Assembly: GCF_021513255.1 (NCBI RefSeq) | Contig: NZ_CP090977.1 | Coordinates: 2,976,001-3,040,000 of the forward strand | Reading direction: 5' to 3' | DNA from: Planococcus sp. 107-1 | GTDB taxonomy: Bacteria; Bacillota; Bacilli; Bacillales_A; Planococcaceae | Length of the DNA stretch: 64,000 nucleotides | In this document: in pieces, positions 38,193 through 48,264 of the stretch | Layout: each line of letters opens with the position of its first letter | How positions within the stretch are numbered: the first letter of the stretch is position 1 | Notes under the pieces: generated by a model | What the model was told of the DNA's origin: nothing | What the model saw: the letters and a program-made list of their open reading frames with translations, nothing else | Database searches by the model: none | Position numbers and translations under genes: made by a program

Positions 38193-38711
38193 TTAAGAAG
38201 AACTCTTTACCACTTGTGTCTTTACAAACCAATCGTAAAGGGTTTGTTTTCTTTTTGAAAAAATCGCTGTCGTTAGATAACTAAACATAAGAACATATAC
38301 GAAGCCGCCAACCACCATATAAAAAACCGGAACCGGATCATTTCCAAGAACCATTAAACGATAGACGAGGAAATGCGATAGTTCCCATGGGACAAACTTC
38401 AAGAGATTTTGGATAGCAGACCGAAGCAAGCCAGGCTTTTGGCCATCTAAAGTGACTACACGTATTTTCATCTTCCTTTTTCCAAAGGTCTGCCCTTTGC
38501 CAAGGCTATCAAAAGCGGCGAAATAAATTGTGACTGGAAGTGTGACCATAAGAAATCCAGTAAATTGGGCAACTTCTAAAGATCCTTGAAAAAAGCTTTG
38601 GAGAGAAGGGAAAATAAAAACAGTAAGCACCATGAGTGAAAGAAGATATCCGGCAATCAACAGATAATCAATCAGAGACGCTTTAAATCGCTGAATGACA
38701 GAAACGTTCAT
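38193..38711 (-). CDS. RDD-family membrane protein
   Basis: 172 residues with about three or four hydrophobic helices. N-terminal RFKASLIDYLLIAGYLL (about 8-24) is the RDD motif variant (Arg, then Asp), and DSLGKGQTFGKRKMKIRVV is the conserved loop. C-terminal KRKQTLYDWFVKTQVV fits the family end, where the xDxx motif lies. Some RDD proteins are proposed ion antiporters, but function here is open. ATG follows GAGGAGG. No terminator recognised after it. Confidence 0.85.
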   Translation of the reverse strand: MNVSVIQRFKASLIDYLLIAGYLLSLMVLTVFIFPSLQSFFQGSLEVAQFTGFLMVTLPVTIYFAAFDSLGKGQTFGKRKMKIRVVTLDGQKPGLLRSAIQNLLKFVPWELSHFLVYRLMVLGNDPVPVFYMVVGGFVYVLMFSYLTTAIFSKRKQTLYDWFVKTQVVKSSS

Positions 38712-38744
38712 CGACCATCCTCCTCTGTTAAACTGGGGAACAGC

Positions 38745-38778
38745 AAAAAACGCCTACCTTAATTGAAGTAGGCGTTTT
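38745..38778 (-). terminator. Terminator of the XRE regulator gene
   Basis: AACGCCTACTTC and AAGGTAGGCGTT arms (minus strand) followed by a T-run. Confidence 0.82.
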
Positions 38779-38799
38779 CATGAAATTGATCCATATGGC

Positions 38800-39156
38800 T
38801 CACGAACTTGCCGCTCCGTAACTCCCCATGCGACGTTTGACTTGTATATAAGAAGCAGCTTCAGCAATTTCAGTTTTATCCAAGGGCTTATTATCCAGCA
38901 TTAAATTATACTCTTCGATAGCGGCAGCATTTTGAAGATCCAAGTCAATGACTCTTTCAGACCGGTCTAGCAAGAGGTCAACAGACACGTCAAAGAAATC
39001 AGCAAGACGAGAAAGATGGCTGACCGTTATCTGTTTTTTGCCGCTCTCATAGGCCCAAACAGTGCTTTTGGCAAAACCGATCTTCTCCGCCATTTCTTCT
39101 GGTGACAGCTTTTTCGCTTCTCTTAAATCCCTGATTTTCTTCCCTAGATCATTCAT
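38800..39156 (-). CDS. XRE-family transcriptional regulator
   Basis: 118 residues. N-terminal Cro/CI-type HTH (about 5-60): IRDLREAKKLSPEEMAEKIGFAKSTVWAYESGKKQITVSHLSRLADFFDVSVDLLL. The C-terminal tail (about 70-118) is helical and variable (EIAEAASYIQVKRRM), similar to short phage-like or SinR-type repressors. Start ATG 39156 after GGAGAT. It is divergent from the peptide transporter gene 387 bases away, so it may regulate that gene or itself. Confidence 0.85.
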   Translation of the reverse strand: MNDLGKKIRDLREAKKLSPEEMAEKIGFAKSTVWAYESGKKQITVSHLSRLADFFDVSVDLLLDRSERVIDLDLQNAAAIEEYNLMLDNKPLDKTEIAEAASYIQVKRRMGSYGAASS

Positions 39157-39311
39157 AATACTTTATCTCCTTTTAAATTAAATTCTAACTATTTTAAATA
39201 TAATGTATATTAAAATTTTTTTCAAGATATTTCTATATATTTCTATAATTTATTTAAAAAAATTTGTACAACTAGTGAACAAAATCGTTATACAAATAAT
39301 TGAAATTTCAA

Positions 39312-39326
39312 TATTTTTGGAAAATA
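39312..39326. promoter_or_regulatory. Weak CodY-like box
   Basis: TATTTTTGGAAAATA, four differences from AATTTTCWGAAAATT. CodY is known to control oligopeptide transporters in Bacillota. In such AT-rich DNA this may be chance. Confidence 0.2.
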
Positions 39327-39485
39327 AAAGAAAAAATATTTTTTCCAAAATCCAATAATACGTCTGAATACAAATTATTCAAAATCAAATAATTATTTCA
39401 ATAAAGCTTATCTATTTTAAAAATCATTATTAAATATCATTATTAACCTATAACATAGGCTTTTTTCCCAATTTGTAGATTTATT

Positions 39486-39514
39486 TTGATTTTTGGACCT
39501 AAAAAAAGTATTAT
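39486..39514 (+). promoter_or_regulatory. Sigma-A promoter of dtpT
   Basis: TTGATT (39486-39491), 17-base spacer, TATTAT (39509-39514), 30 bases before the start codon. Confidence 0.5.
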
Positions 39515-39543
39515 AGTAACATACATTAAAAGGGGGTTGTAAG

Positions 39544-41040
39544 ATGTCTGACAAATATAGTCGCGAAGACATCGTGAACAGTGTTCCTCAAAAAGGATTT
39601 TTTGGCCATCCAAAAGGCCTGTTCACACTATTTTTCACTGAATTTTGGGAGCGTTTTTCTTACTATGGAATGAGAGCAATTCTTGTTTACTATATGTATT
39701 ACGAACTTTCTCAAGGCGGACTCGGGCTTGACCGTACAGTAGCTCTTTCAATCATGTCTATTTATGGTTCGCTTGTATATATGTCGGGAATTATCGGAGG
39801 ATGGCTTGCCGATCGAGTTTTCGGAACATCAAAAGCCGTTTTCTACGGTGGTATCCTCATCATGCTTGGACATATCGCTTTAGCGATTCCTGGCAGTTTG
39901 TCTCTATTCTTCGTTTCAATGGTCTTAATCGTACTCGGAACCGGCTTATTGAAGCCGAACGTTTCCAGTGTGGTTGGTGAAATCTATGCAGAAAACGATG
40001 ACCGCCGGGATGCCGGTTTCAGCATCTTCTATATGGGGATCAACCTCGGGGCATTTATCGCACCTTTGATCGTCGGTACTGTCGGAATGGATATCAACTT
40101 CCACCTTGGCTTTAGTATTGCCGCTGTCGGTATGTTCTTAGGTTTAGTGCTTTTCATGGTTACAAAAAAGAAAAACCTTGGTTTAGCCGGTACAATTGTC
40201 CACAATCCGCTAACGCCAGCTGAAAAATCAAGAACGATCAAGATTTTCTCTGTTGCAGCTGTTGTAATTGCTGCAGTGGTCATTTTAGGTCTTCAATATG
40301 GTTTCTTGACATTCGATAGTTTCATCGCGACTGTAGGTATTTTGGGTATTTTAATCCCTACCGCTTACTTTATCGTGATGTATCGCAGCAAGAAGACGAA
40401 CGAAGTGGAACGCTCACGCCTGATTGCGTATATTCCTTTGTTCATTGCTGCAGTTATGTTCTGGTCGATCCAAGAACAGGGATCGACAATTTTAGCTGCT
40501 TACGCAGATACACGGACTGACTTGGAATTTGCAGGCATTACGATTTCACCTGCTTGGTTCCAGTCGCTGAATCCATTATTCATCATTACGCTAGCGCCTG
40601 TATTTGCTTGGTTATGGGTAAGACTAGGGACGCGCCAACCGTCAATTCCGCAGAAATTCTCACTCGGTCTTCTGTTTGCCGGATTGTCGTTCCTGGTTAT
40701 CCTTTTGCCAGCTTATTTCGGTGGAACAGATGCTTTAGTAAACCCATTATGGCTGGTACTCAGCTATCTGATCGTCGTTCTTGGTGAACTATGCTTGTCG
40801 CCGGTCGGTTTATCCGCTACGACAAAATTAGCGCCATCCGCTTTCTCAGCACAGACAATGAGCTTATGGTTCTTGTCCAATGCCGCTGCCCAAGCAATCA
40901 ACGCTCAATTGGTTAAATTCTATACCGTTGAAAACGAAATGATGTATTTCGGAATCATCGGCGGTGCTTCTATTGCACTAAGTATTCTTCTATTCTTGGC
41001 TGCTCCTGCAATCCAGCGCTATATGAAAGGCGTTCGCTAG
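39544..41040 (+). CDS. dtpT: POT/PTR-family proton-coupled peptide transporter
   Basis: 498 residues with about 14 membrane helices. Family motifs: ExxERFxYY as FTEFWERFSYYGMRAILV (about 31-48, which binds the peptide and proton), the GGWLADRVFG loop (about 83-92), NVSSVVGEIY and the FSIFYMGINLGAFIAPL (PTR signature, about 159-175). It imports di- and tripeptides with protons. The gene stands alone with its own promoter, AAAGGGGG ribosome site and terminator. Confidence 0.93.
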   Translation: MSDKYSREDIVNSVPQKGFFGHPKGLFTLFFTEFWERFSYYGMRAILVYYMYYELSQGGLGLDRTVALSIMSIYGSLVYMSGIIGGWLADRVFGTSKAVFYGGILIMLGHIALAIPGSLSLFFVSMVLIVLGTGLLKPNVSSVVGEIYAENDDRRDAGFSIFYMGINLGAFIAPLIVGTVGMDINFHLGFSIAAVGMFLGLVLFMVTKKKNLGLAGTIVHNPLTPAEKSRTIKIFSVAAVVIAAVVILGLQYGFLTFDSFIATVGILGILIPTAYFIVMYRSKKTNEVERSRLIAYIPLFIAAVMFWSIQEQGSTILAAYADTRTDLEFAGITISPAWFQSLNPLFIITLAPVFAWLWVRLGTRQPSIPQKFSLGLLFAGLSFLVILLPAYFGGTDALVNPLWLVLSYLIVVLGELCLSPVGLSATTKLAPSAFSAQTMSLWFLSNAAAQAINAQLVKFYTVENEMMYFGIIGGASIALSILLFLAAPAIQRYMKGVR

Positions 41041-41054
41041 ACTTCCAAATTATT

Positions 41055-41096
41055 ACAAAACCCCTGAAGCAACCGCTTCAGGGGTTTTGTTTTTTA
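41055..41096 (+). terminator. Terminator of dtpT
   Basis: CAAAACCCCTGAAGC and complement around AACC, followed by a T-run. Confidence 0.9.
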
Positions 41097-41112
41097 TTCT
41101 ACTATATCAATT

Positions 41113-41748
41113 TCAATCAATTTCCAGTCCTAATTGTCTTGCGAAAGCTAAGGCTTGCGGTTCCGACACTTTGCAGCCTGCCAATTTTTCAATGGTCACT
41201 TGAATGTTTTCAAACGCGTTGCTGCTCAAATCTACCCCATTTAAGCTGGTTTCCACAAAATTCACATCATTCATGTCGCAGCCGTTGAATTCGGTCTGCT
41301 TCAACTCCGCTTCATAAAAATCAGCATACCGCATCAACGAACTTTCAAAGCGTGATGTGTTGCAGAGCGAAAAACCGAAAGTGGCATAATTTAAAACGCA
41401 GTCTTTGAATAAAGTATGGCGGATGCCTGCTTCAGCAAAATTCGTACCGACCAGTTTTGAGTTGTGAAATTCGGTCCGATGAAAAACAGATCGGCTAAAG
41501 TCTGCATTTGATAAATCGCAATTTATGAATTGCACGTCGATAAATTCACTGCGCGGCCATTGGACTTCCAGAAAGTTCACATTCTCAAATATCACTTTGT
41601 CGATATGCAGCGCTTCTTCCGCTTCGTATTCGATTGTCTCCTGCGAGATTTTGCAATCCGTTAAATAATGGTCATCCAATGCTGACTGAAACGTTTTAAC
41701 AGTCAGGTTTTCAGAAATAAGCGGTTCAGATCTTTTCGATTTTCTCAC
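41113..41748 (-). CDS. Pentapeptide-repeat protein
   Basis: 211 residues from GTG 41748 after AAAGGAG. From about residue 48 to 180 the sequence follows A(D/N)LxX repeats (for example FINCDLSNADFSRSVFHRTEFHNSKLVGTNFAEAGI and ADFYEAELKQTEFNGCDMNDVNFVETSLNGVDLS), which fold as a right-handed quadrilateral beta-helix. Such proteins are DNA mimics or of unknown role; Qnr-like gyrase protection cannot be concluded from this sequence. A terminator separates it from the upstream Usp gene. Confidence 0.88.
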   Translation of the reverse strand: MRKSKRSEPLISENLTVKTFQSALDDHYLTDCKISQETIEYEAEEALHIDKVIFENVNFLEVQWPRSEFIDVQFINCDLSNADFSRSVFHRTEFHNSKLVGTNFAEAGIRHTLFKDCVLNYATFGFSLCNTSRFESSLMRYADFYEAELKQTEFNGCDMNDVNFVETSLNGVDLSSNAFENIQVTIEKLAGCKVSEPQALAFARQLGLEID

Positions 41749-41768
41749 AGAATTTCTCCTTTAATTGA

Positions 41769-41800
41769 TAAACGGCCGCTCAATTGGCAGCGGCCGTTTA
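41769..41800 (-). terminator. Terminator of the Usp gene
   Basis: AAACGGCCGCT and AGCGGCCGTTT around CAATTGGC, short T-run on the minus strand. It lies before the pentapeptide gene start. Confidence 0.7.
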
Positions 41801-41811
41801 TTTACGGTTGA

Positions 41812-42501
41812 TTATTTTGGAACAGTTTGGCGGTTAAGGCATGAATTGACGACAGTCGGTTCTACAATTCGGTCATCCGTCACTTCCACTTGATGCAATT
41901 TGTTGTTGTGCATAAACTTGAAAATCCCGTTGTTGAAATCCGTTCCAATATCTTTGAAGAAGATGCCTTCGTATTGGCATTCTCTTGTTTGGGAGAAACT
42001 GATTTTGTAAGTGTCTGCATCTTTCACTAAATAACAGCGGACGCCTTTTTCAAATTCTTCATGATCTTCTCCTTTAATGCTCCGGTCAACTGAAACTACA
42101 TGGAAATCTGCAAAAGGGATTTCACGCAGCAGCGAGTTCATAAACGAACCTTTTGTAATTTCTTCCCATCGGCTTTTAGCCGTCTGTCCGACGATGATCT
42201 GTGTGATATTCAAATCATGTGCCACTTCCGCGATGACTTTTGCGGAGGGGCGTTTTTCATTGTCCCGGATTATGAATTCTTCCGCTTCATATTCTTCAGC
42301 TAATTCTTTCCAGCGTTCAACATATTCGGATTTCTCCGCGTCAAACTCATCAAATGGAAGCGAATCGACAGTTAAAATATACAGTGGGCAGTCAAGCATG
42401 CTTGAGAGTTTATGGCCGCGGTTAATCAAACGTTCACCATTTGGTCCATAAAACACACACACCAATATGCTTTCATCCATCCGTCCTCTAATTTTTTTCA
42501 T
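41812..42501 (-). CDS. Stand-alone KdpD-type Usp protein
   Basis: 229 residues. N-terminal Usp domain (about 9-140): ILVCVFYGPNGERLINRGHKLSSMLDCPLYILTVDS, and the nucleotide-site region ITQIIVGQTAKSRWEEITKGSFMNSLLREIPFADFHVVS, which matches the Usp domain of KdpD K+ sensor kinases. No kinase, HAMP or KdpD N-terminal domain is present; a C-terminal beta-rich region (about 150-229) follows. By family it could sense ATP, or c-di-AMP as reported for KdpD Usp domains. It is divergent from the Mrp operon. ATG follows GGAGGGG. Confidence 0.78.
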   Translation of the reverse strand: MKKIRGRMDESILVCVFYGPNGERLINRGHKLSSMLDCPLYILTVDSLPFDEFDAEKSEYVERWKELAEEYEAEEFIIRDNEKRPSAKVIAEVAHDLNITQIIVGQTAKSRWEEITKGSFMNSLLREIPFADFHVVSVDRSIKGEDHEEFEKGVRCYLVKDADTYKISFSQTRECQYEGIFFKDIGTDFNNGIFKFMHNNKLHQVEVTDDRIVEPTVVNSCLNRQTVPK

Positions 42502-42556
42502 TATCTGTACCCCTCCAGGGATTAATATTCGTAAGCCGCAATTTCAAAACTATGAA

Positions 42557-42585
42557 ATTATACTGCGGATCTTAATAAAAATCAA
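42557..42585 (-). promoter_or_regulatory. Sigma-A promoter of the Usp gene
   Basis: TTGATT-N17-TATAAT on the minus strand, 56 bases before the start codon. Confidence 0.55.
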
Positions 42586-42663
42586 GGGTTTATACTTTTT
42601 GTGTTTCACCTTAATTTTGTTCCGTTTTTTATCGCTTAATCTGTACCATATCGAAGTTATCAA

Positions 42664-42692
42664 GTGAAAGCAAGCCCTATTTCCTGTATAAT
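42664..42692 (+). promoter_or_regulatory. Possible promoter of the mrp operon
   Basis: Consensus TATAAT (42687-42692) with a weak GTGAAA -35 at 17-base spacing. The -10 is preceded by TG, though not with the exact extended spacing. Confidence 0.4.
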
Positions 42693-42822
42693 TTATTCTA
42701 TATGGCTTTGTGTCTTTATGGAGTCTTTTGTCTTTCTATTCCCTTTGAAAACATTTATTCTTTGCGTTACATATCTATTTCCCGTTTTGCCGTTTTTTAT
42801 TCTGTTTCAGGAGGTTCACTTT

Positions 42823-45224
42823 ATGCATCTATTGATTTTCGCAATCTTAATTCCATTCTTTGCGGCCGCCCTCATCCCTCTTCTTTATAGGCGGGTCGGA
42901 AAGTTAAATATCGGTTGGTTTGTTCTCATTGTGCCATTGATATTATTCATCATTTTCGCTCTACGGATTCCGGATATTTCTGCAGGCGACACGATCGCCT
43001 CAACATTGGAATGGATTCCCTCGCTGGGCATCAACTTCTCCATCTATTTGGACGGCCTCAGCTTAATTCTCGCGTTGTTGATCACGGGTATGGGAAGCTT
43101 GGTCATTCTCTACTCCATCTATTATCTATCTCCATATGACTCATTGCCGCATTTCTATGCTTATTTGCTTCTTTTCATGGGCGCCATGCTAGGAGTCGTA
43201 CTTTCCGACAACTTGCTTGTGCTTTATGTATTCTGGGAGTTGACAAGCATATCCTCTTTTCTATTAATCGCTTTTTGGTTCCACCGCAAAAATTCACGCT
43301 ACGGTGCCCAAAAATCTTTATTGATTACTGTATTCGGCGGTTTTGGGATGTTAGCGGGTTTTATCATGCTTCATACGATGACAGACACTTTCAGTGTCCG
43401 TGAAATTGCTGCAACGATCAGCCAGTACACAGACCACGCACTCTTTTATCCAGCCATGTTCCTTGTGCTGCTCGGTGCATTCACTAAATCAGCCCAATTC
43501 CCTTTCCACATTTGGCTCCCTGACGCTATGGAAGCTCCTACACCCGTCAGCGCTTATCTGCATTCCGCTACGATGGTAAAAGCCGGCATCTATTTGGTCG
43601 CGCGGTTTACGCCTGTCTTCGGCGGCACTTCTGCTTGGTTCTGGACAGTCACATTGGTTGGGCTGGTCACACTGTTCTGGGGTTCTTTCTGTGCAGTTCG
43701 CCAAACGGATTTAAAAGCATTGCTCGCGTATTCCACTATCAGCCAATTAGGATTGATCATGAGCTTATTCGGAATGGGGTCAGCGGCGCTTTATTTCGGC
43801 GATGGCAGCGATGGCGCTTTATACGGACTCGCGACTTTCGCCGCTCTTTTCCACCTAGTCAACCATTCCACATTCAAAGGCGCGCTCTTTATGGTTGTCG
43901 GCATTGTCGATCACCAGGTTGGTACGCGGATATCCGGCGTTTAGGCGGCTTGATTTCGTTTCTCCCGATTACCTTCACGTTTGCTATGATCGGCAGCTTC
44001 TCAATGGCTGGACTTCCTTTCTTCAATGGATTTTTAAGCAAAGAGATGTTCTTTACAGCGTCTCTCAATTCGACCACGCTTCCGATTTTTTCAGCAGGCA
44101 CGTGGGGCTGGCTAATTCCGGTGATTGCTTGGACAGCCAGTGTCCTGACTTTCGTCTATTGTATGATTATCGTATTCCGGACTTTCCTTGGAAAGCCGCA
44201 GCTGAAAAAACTGGATAAAAAACCAGTGGAACCGGCGATCGGGATGCTGATTTCTCCAGCAATTCTATCTATTTTAATTGTTGGCATCTTTTTTGCCCCG
44301 AACCTATTGGGAGACTATCTGCTCCGTCCGGCATTAGGCGGTGTACTGCCTGGAATTACTGGAGCAGCCCCCCATATTACGGCTTGGCACGGTTTCCAGC
44401 CGGAACTCTGGATGACGCTTGGCGTTATCGTAGTCGGCAGTATTCTATTCGCAACTTTCCGCTACTGGAAAAGAATTTATACGTTCATTCCGGATACTTG
44501 GACGTTCAATAATCTGTACAACCGTTTCTTAGCCGGATTGGAAAACAACTCAAATACGTTGACTTCCCTTTATATGACGGGTTATTTGCCGCATTATTTC
44601 GCTTATATCTTCACCTTCTTCATTTTAGTAGCAGGCGGCACTTTAGTGTTTACCGGAGCTTTATCCATCGATTTTTCCAACGATGCGCCTGTTAGCCCTT
44701 ATGAATTTTTGTTGGTGTTGGTCATGATGATTGCCGCTGTAGCAATCTTATTTGTAAAATCACGATTGACTTCTATCTTGCTGAACGGCGTCCTTGGATT
44801 TTCCATTGCGATTTTCTTTGTATTATTCCGCGCGCCGGATTTAGCGTTGACCCAATTGGTCATTGAAACCGTTACGACTGTTCTTTTCCTGCTATGCTTC
44901 TATTTCTTGCCGGAACTGAAAAAAGACATAATTCCGAGAAACGCCAAAATACGCAATGCCATTATTGCTGTTGCTGGCGGGGCTACTGTCGTTTTGATCG
45001 CTCTTTCTGTGCATAGCGGAAAACTATTTGAATCCATTTCCAGCTATTTTGAAAATTCATATGAACTGGCTGGCGGAAAAAATATCGTCAATGCAATTTT
45101 AGGCGATTTCCGCGGCTTTGATACGATGCTCGAATCTCTTGTACTTTTCATCGCGGGCATCGGGGTATATACCTTGATTCGGATTAAAAGCGGAAAGGAG
45201 CCGAAAAAAAATGAAGATAAATGA
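42823..45224 (+). pseudogene. mrpA: Na+/H+ antiporter subunit MrpA, single-base frameshift
   Basis: Starts at ATG 42823, eight bases after AGGAGG. The frame ends at 43944 (TAG in GVGTRISGV) while a second frame continues to 45224. Adding one base near 43926-43931 gives VGTRDIRRLGGL and a full protein of about 800 residues, the normal MrpA length. NuoL-like core with the conserved Lys/Glu helices (about residues 1-480) and the MrpA-specific C-terminus (about 500-800). All later genes of the operon are intact, so this is probably a sequence error. Confidence 0.85.
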
Positions 45225-45633
45225 TGTCATTTTAAAAACGGTCTCCAAAGCTGCCGTCCTGATTATTTTCACGTTTGGCATCTACCTTTTCCTATCCGGC
45301 CATAATGAGCCGGGCGGAGGGTTTATCGGCGGGCTTGTCCTTGCTTCTGCCTTTGTTCTCTTATTCTTGTCTCACGATTCGGAAACGATCAGTGATGCCA
45401 TCCCACTCGACTTCAAGAAAATTTCAGCTTTGGGGGTCTTAATCGCTTTCGCGAGCAGCACGGTTCCGATGTTTTTCGGACAGCCGTTCATGAGCCAGTC
45501 TTTCGGCTATTTCGACTTGCCGATCTTCGGCAAAACAGAACTTGCGACCGTGACCGTTTTCGAAGCTGGGGTTGCACTGACGGTTATCGGTGTTGTCGTA
45601 AATATTATCTTTAGCATAAGTGAGGATGAGTAG
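45211..45633 (+). CDS. mrpB: Mrp antiporter subunit B
   Basis: 140 residues, four membrane helices. Characteristic [23 protein letters not shown] (about 31-53). ATG overlaps the end of mrpA by 14 bases; ribosome site GGAG about 9 bases upstream. Part of the membrane complex that exchanges Na+ (or K+) for protons, needed for alkali and salt tolerance. Confidence 0.92.
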   Translation: MKINDVILKTVSKAAVLIIFTFGIYLFLSGHNEPGGGFIGGLVLASAFVLLFLSHDSETISDAIPLDFKKISALGVLIAFASSTVPMFFGQPFMSQSFGYFDLPIFGKTELATVTVFEAGVALTVIGVVVNIIFSISEDE

Positions 45634-45636
45634 CCG

Positions 45637-45975
45637 ATGGAAACCTTAATCATATTATTGGTCGGCGTCCTTACAGCTGTCGCCATCTATCTAGTTTTAT
45701 CTAAAAGTTTGATCCGCGTCATTTTAGGTACTGCCATCTTTTCCCATGCTGTCCATCTATTGATTTTATCTATGGGCGGCTTGAAAAAAGGCACGGTGCC
45801 GCTTCTCGGCGAAGAAGCGCCAAGCTATGTCGATGCCTTGCCGCAAGCTTTGATTTTGACGGCCATCGTCATCAGTTTTGCCGTTACAGCTTTCATTCTT
45901 GTTTTGGCCTTCCGTGCTTATCAAGAACTTGGCACGGATGACTTGGAAGAAATGAGAGGTGTAAATGATGAATAA
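45637..45975 (+). CDS. mrpC: Mrp antiporter subunit C (NuoK-like)
   Basis: 112 residues, three helices, NuoK fold. Conserved [26 protein letters not shown] (about 24-49) and [19 protein letters not shown] (about 68-86). Starts 3 bases after mrpB; the stop overlaps mrpD. Confidence 0.92.
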   Translation: METLIILLVGVLTAVAIYLVLSKSLIRVILGTAIFSHAVHLLILSMGGLKKGTVPLLGEEAPSYVDALPQALILTAIVISFAVTAFILVLAFRAYQELGTDDLEEMRGVNDE

Positions 45976-47455
45976 TATAGTCTTGCTTCCCATGCTTTTG
46001 CCGATTCTGGTAGGAGTGGTGTTAATATTCTTACGTGCTTACGGGCGCGTTCAGGCTTGGTTCAGTATCGGCGTCATGGCGGTCAGTGCCGGAATTGCCT
46101 TTTACTTATTGGAACAAGTTCAGACAAATGGAATCCTTAGGCTGGATTTCGGTGGCTGGGAGCCGCCTTTCGGTATATTGTTTGTGGCAGACTCTTTTTC
46201 CTTGCTTCTTGTTCTGACCACTGCCATTGTCGCTACGATTATCCTATTGTATGCCATGTTTTCAGCTGGAAAATTTCTGCAGACAACTTATTTCTATCCG
46301 ACCATTCTTTTCTTGATAGCCGGCGTCAACGGATCTTTTTTAACCGGTGACTTGTTCAATCTATTTGTCTGTTTTGAAGTGATGCTTTTGTCTTCATATG
46401 TTCTCCTTACACTTGGGGGCAATAAACGGCAGCTTCGTGAAGCAATCAAATATGTAGTCATTAACATCGTTTCTTCCTGGTTCTTCTTGGTGGCTTTAGC
46501 GTATCTCTACGGAGCTGTCGGCACTTTGAATATGGCACATGTTTCCGTCAGAGTGGCCGAGGCCGGACAAGGTCCGCTTCTCACCACAGTCAGCATCATC
46601 TTTTTAATTGTTTTCAGCTTAAAAGCCGGATTGCTTCTTTACTTTTGGCTCCCTGGTTCGTATAGTGCACCTCCCGCTGTCACTTCAGCATTATTTGGAG
46701 CTTTGCTGACGAAAGTCGGGATTTATGCATTATTCCGTGTATTTTCATTGATTTTCTACCATCAGCCGGAAATTACGCATACGATTATCGGGGCGATGGC
46801 GGCGCTAACTTTAGTTGGCGGAAGCCTCGGGGCTATCGCCTTCAATGATATCCGTAAAATTGCCGCTTACAATGTGGTCATCGCTGTTGGCTTTATCTTA
46901 GTCGGCTTGGCCGTTTCGACTCCGAATGCGGTCGAAGGAGCGATTTACTACCTGATTCACGATATGGTGATCAAGGCATTATTATTCTTGTTAGTCGGCA
47001 CGATCATTTCATTAACCGGTACTGCCATGCTCGATAAAATGAGTGGATTGATGAAAAACTATCCGTTACTTGGCTGGTCTTTCTTCATTACGATGCTTTC
47101 ATTAGCCGGAGTACCGCCGCTTAGTGGATTCATCGGGAAAGTGCTGGTTTCAGAAGGAGCTGTCGAAAGCGGCTCTTATGGATTGTTGACGCTTGCTCTG
47201 CTGTCCAGCCTTTTTGTCCTGTACTCATTGCTGCGAATCTTCAAAAACAGCTTTTGGGGCGAGACCATCGTCAGCAAGGAAGATCAAGTGCCTTTGAAGA
47301 AGACGCTTTTGATCCCCTGCCTACTGCTGGTATTGCTGACTGTCGGCCTTGGACTCGGTACAGAATTGATTTCCGGTTATGTAACCGACGCAGCTGAAAC
47401 CCTTCTCAACCCGGATATCTACATCGATGCAGTGATGGGAGGCGGCGAATCATGA
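45968..47455 (+). CDS. mrpD: Mrp antiporter subunit D (NuoN/M-like)
   Basis: 495 residues; ATG 45968 gives better spacing to GAGGTG than ATG 45965. Fourteen-helix proton-conducting fold with [16 protein letters not shown] (about 137-152), [39 protein letters not shown] (about 217-255) and the KALLFLL helix. It is the second antiporter-like subunit with mrpA. Confidence 0.92.
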   Translation: MNNIVLLPMLLPILVGVVLIFLRAYGRVQAWFSIGVMAVSAGIAFYLLEQVQTNGILRLDFGGWEPPFGILFVADSFSLLLVLTTAIVATIILLYAMFSAGKFLQTTYFYPTILFLIAGVNGSFLTGDLFNLFVCFEVMLLSSYVLLTLGGNKRQLREAIKYVVINIVSSWFFLVALAYLYGAVGTLNMAHVSVRVAEAGQGPLLTTVSIIFLIVFSLKAGLLLYFWLPGSYSAPPAVTSALFGALLTKVGIYALFRVFSLIFYHQPEITHTIIGAMAALTLVGGSLGAIAFNDIRKIAAYNVVIAVGFILVGLAVSTPNAVEGAIYYLIHDMVIKALLFLLVGTIISLTGTAMLDKMSGLMKNYPLLGWSFFITMLSLAGVPPLSGFIGKVLVSEGAVESGSYGLLTLALLSSLFVLYSLLRIFKNSFWGETIVSKEDQVPLKKTLLIPCLLLVLLTVGLGLGTELISGYVTDAAETLLNPDIYIDAVMGGGES

Positions 47456-47497
47456 TATGGATATGCTCGCCCGCTGCGATGAAAGGAGTGGATGCAC

Positions 47498-47983
47498 ATG
47501 CCTGCACAGTTCCTGATTAATATTATGATTGCGTTTCTATGGACATTATTGATGGATGAAGATGCGTTTCATATCTCCACTTTTATCGGCGGTTACTTAA
47601 CAGGGATCGGAATTCTCTTTCTCATGCACCGATTTTTCGGAACGAAGTTTTATATGATCCGCGTCTACTCGACGATAAAGCTTTTACTGATTTTTATTTC
47701 TGAGCTGGCTCAGTCAAGCCTGCTGATCATGAAGCAGATTCTGAGTCCGAAACTCAATATAAGCCCTGGCATTTTCACTTACGAACACAGCATGGAAGGC
47801 GATTATGAGTTGACCACATTGGCACTTTTATTGACCTTGACTCCTGGATCCGTCGTAATGGAAGTTTCACCCGATGGCAAAACTTTTTACATTCACGCGA
47901 TGGATGTGGAAGAATCACGGGATTCTGTATTAAAATCAATCAAAGTTTTTGAAAAAGCAATTATGGAGGTGACTCGCGGATGA
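47498..47983 (+). CDS. mrpE: Mrp antiporter subunit E
   Basis: 161 residues from ATG 47498 (ten bases after AAAGGAG; the ATG at 47492 is too close). MPAQFLINIMIAFLWTLL start is typical. LTLTPGSVVMEVSPDGKTFYIHAMD (about 113-137) is the family block. Assembly subunit of the antiporter. Confidence 0.9.
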   Translation: MPAQFLINIMIAFLWTLLMDEDAFHISTFIGGYLTGIGILFLMHRFFGTKFYMIRVYSTIKLLLIFISELAQSSLLIMKQILSPKLNISPGIFTYEHSMEGDYELTTLALLLTLTPGSVVMEVSPDGKTFYIHAMDVEESRDSVLKSIKVFEKAIMEVTRG

Positions 47984-48264
47984 TACAAACAATCTTAACT
48001 ATTGCCTTATCGCTTTTCTGTTTAGCGATCCTATTGGCTCTTTACCGCATCATTGTAGGGCCATCGATGCCAGACCGTGTTGTCGCTTTGGATATGATTG
48101 GTGTTAACCTTATCTCCGGTGTTGCAGTTTTTTCTGTCGTGCTCCATACACATGCTTTTTTGGAAGTTATTTTGATTGTCGGGATATTGGCTTTTATCAG
48201 TACCCTGGCACTCGCCCGCTTTGTTGAGAGGGGGGATATCGTTGAGCATAAGAGAAATAATTGA
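47980..48264 (+). CDS. mrpF: Mrp antiporter subunit F
   Basis: 94 residues, three helices; YRIIVGPSMPDRVVALDMIGVNLI (about 22-45) is the signature. Overlaps mrpE by 4 bases (ATGA). Confidence 0.92.
   Translation: MIQTILTIALSLFCLAILLALYRIIVGPSMPDRVVALDMIGVNLISGVAVFSVVLHTHAFLEVILIVGILAFISTLALARFVERGDIVEHKRNN

Larger units (their letters stand above)
39157..39543. other. AT-rich intergenic region between XRE and dtpT
   Basis: 387 bases, very AT-rich and divergent. Contains the dtpT promoter (39486-39514) and a weak CodY-like box at 39312-39326. No ORF, RNA or repeat array is supported. Confidence 0.6.
42502..42822. other. Intergenic region between Usp gene and mrpA
   Basis: 321 bases. Holds divergent promoters: minus-strand TTGATT (42580-42585), 17-base spacer, TATAAT (42557-42562) for the Usp gene, and plus-strand GTGAAA (42664-42669) with TATAAT (42687-42692) for mrpA, leaving a leader of about 130 bases. 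The plus-strand open frame there shows no ribosome site and is not coding. Confidence 0.5.
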
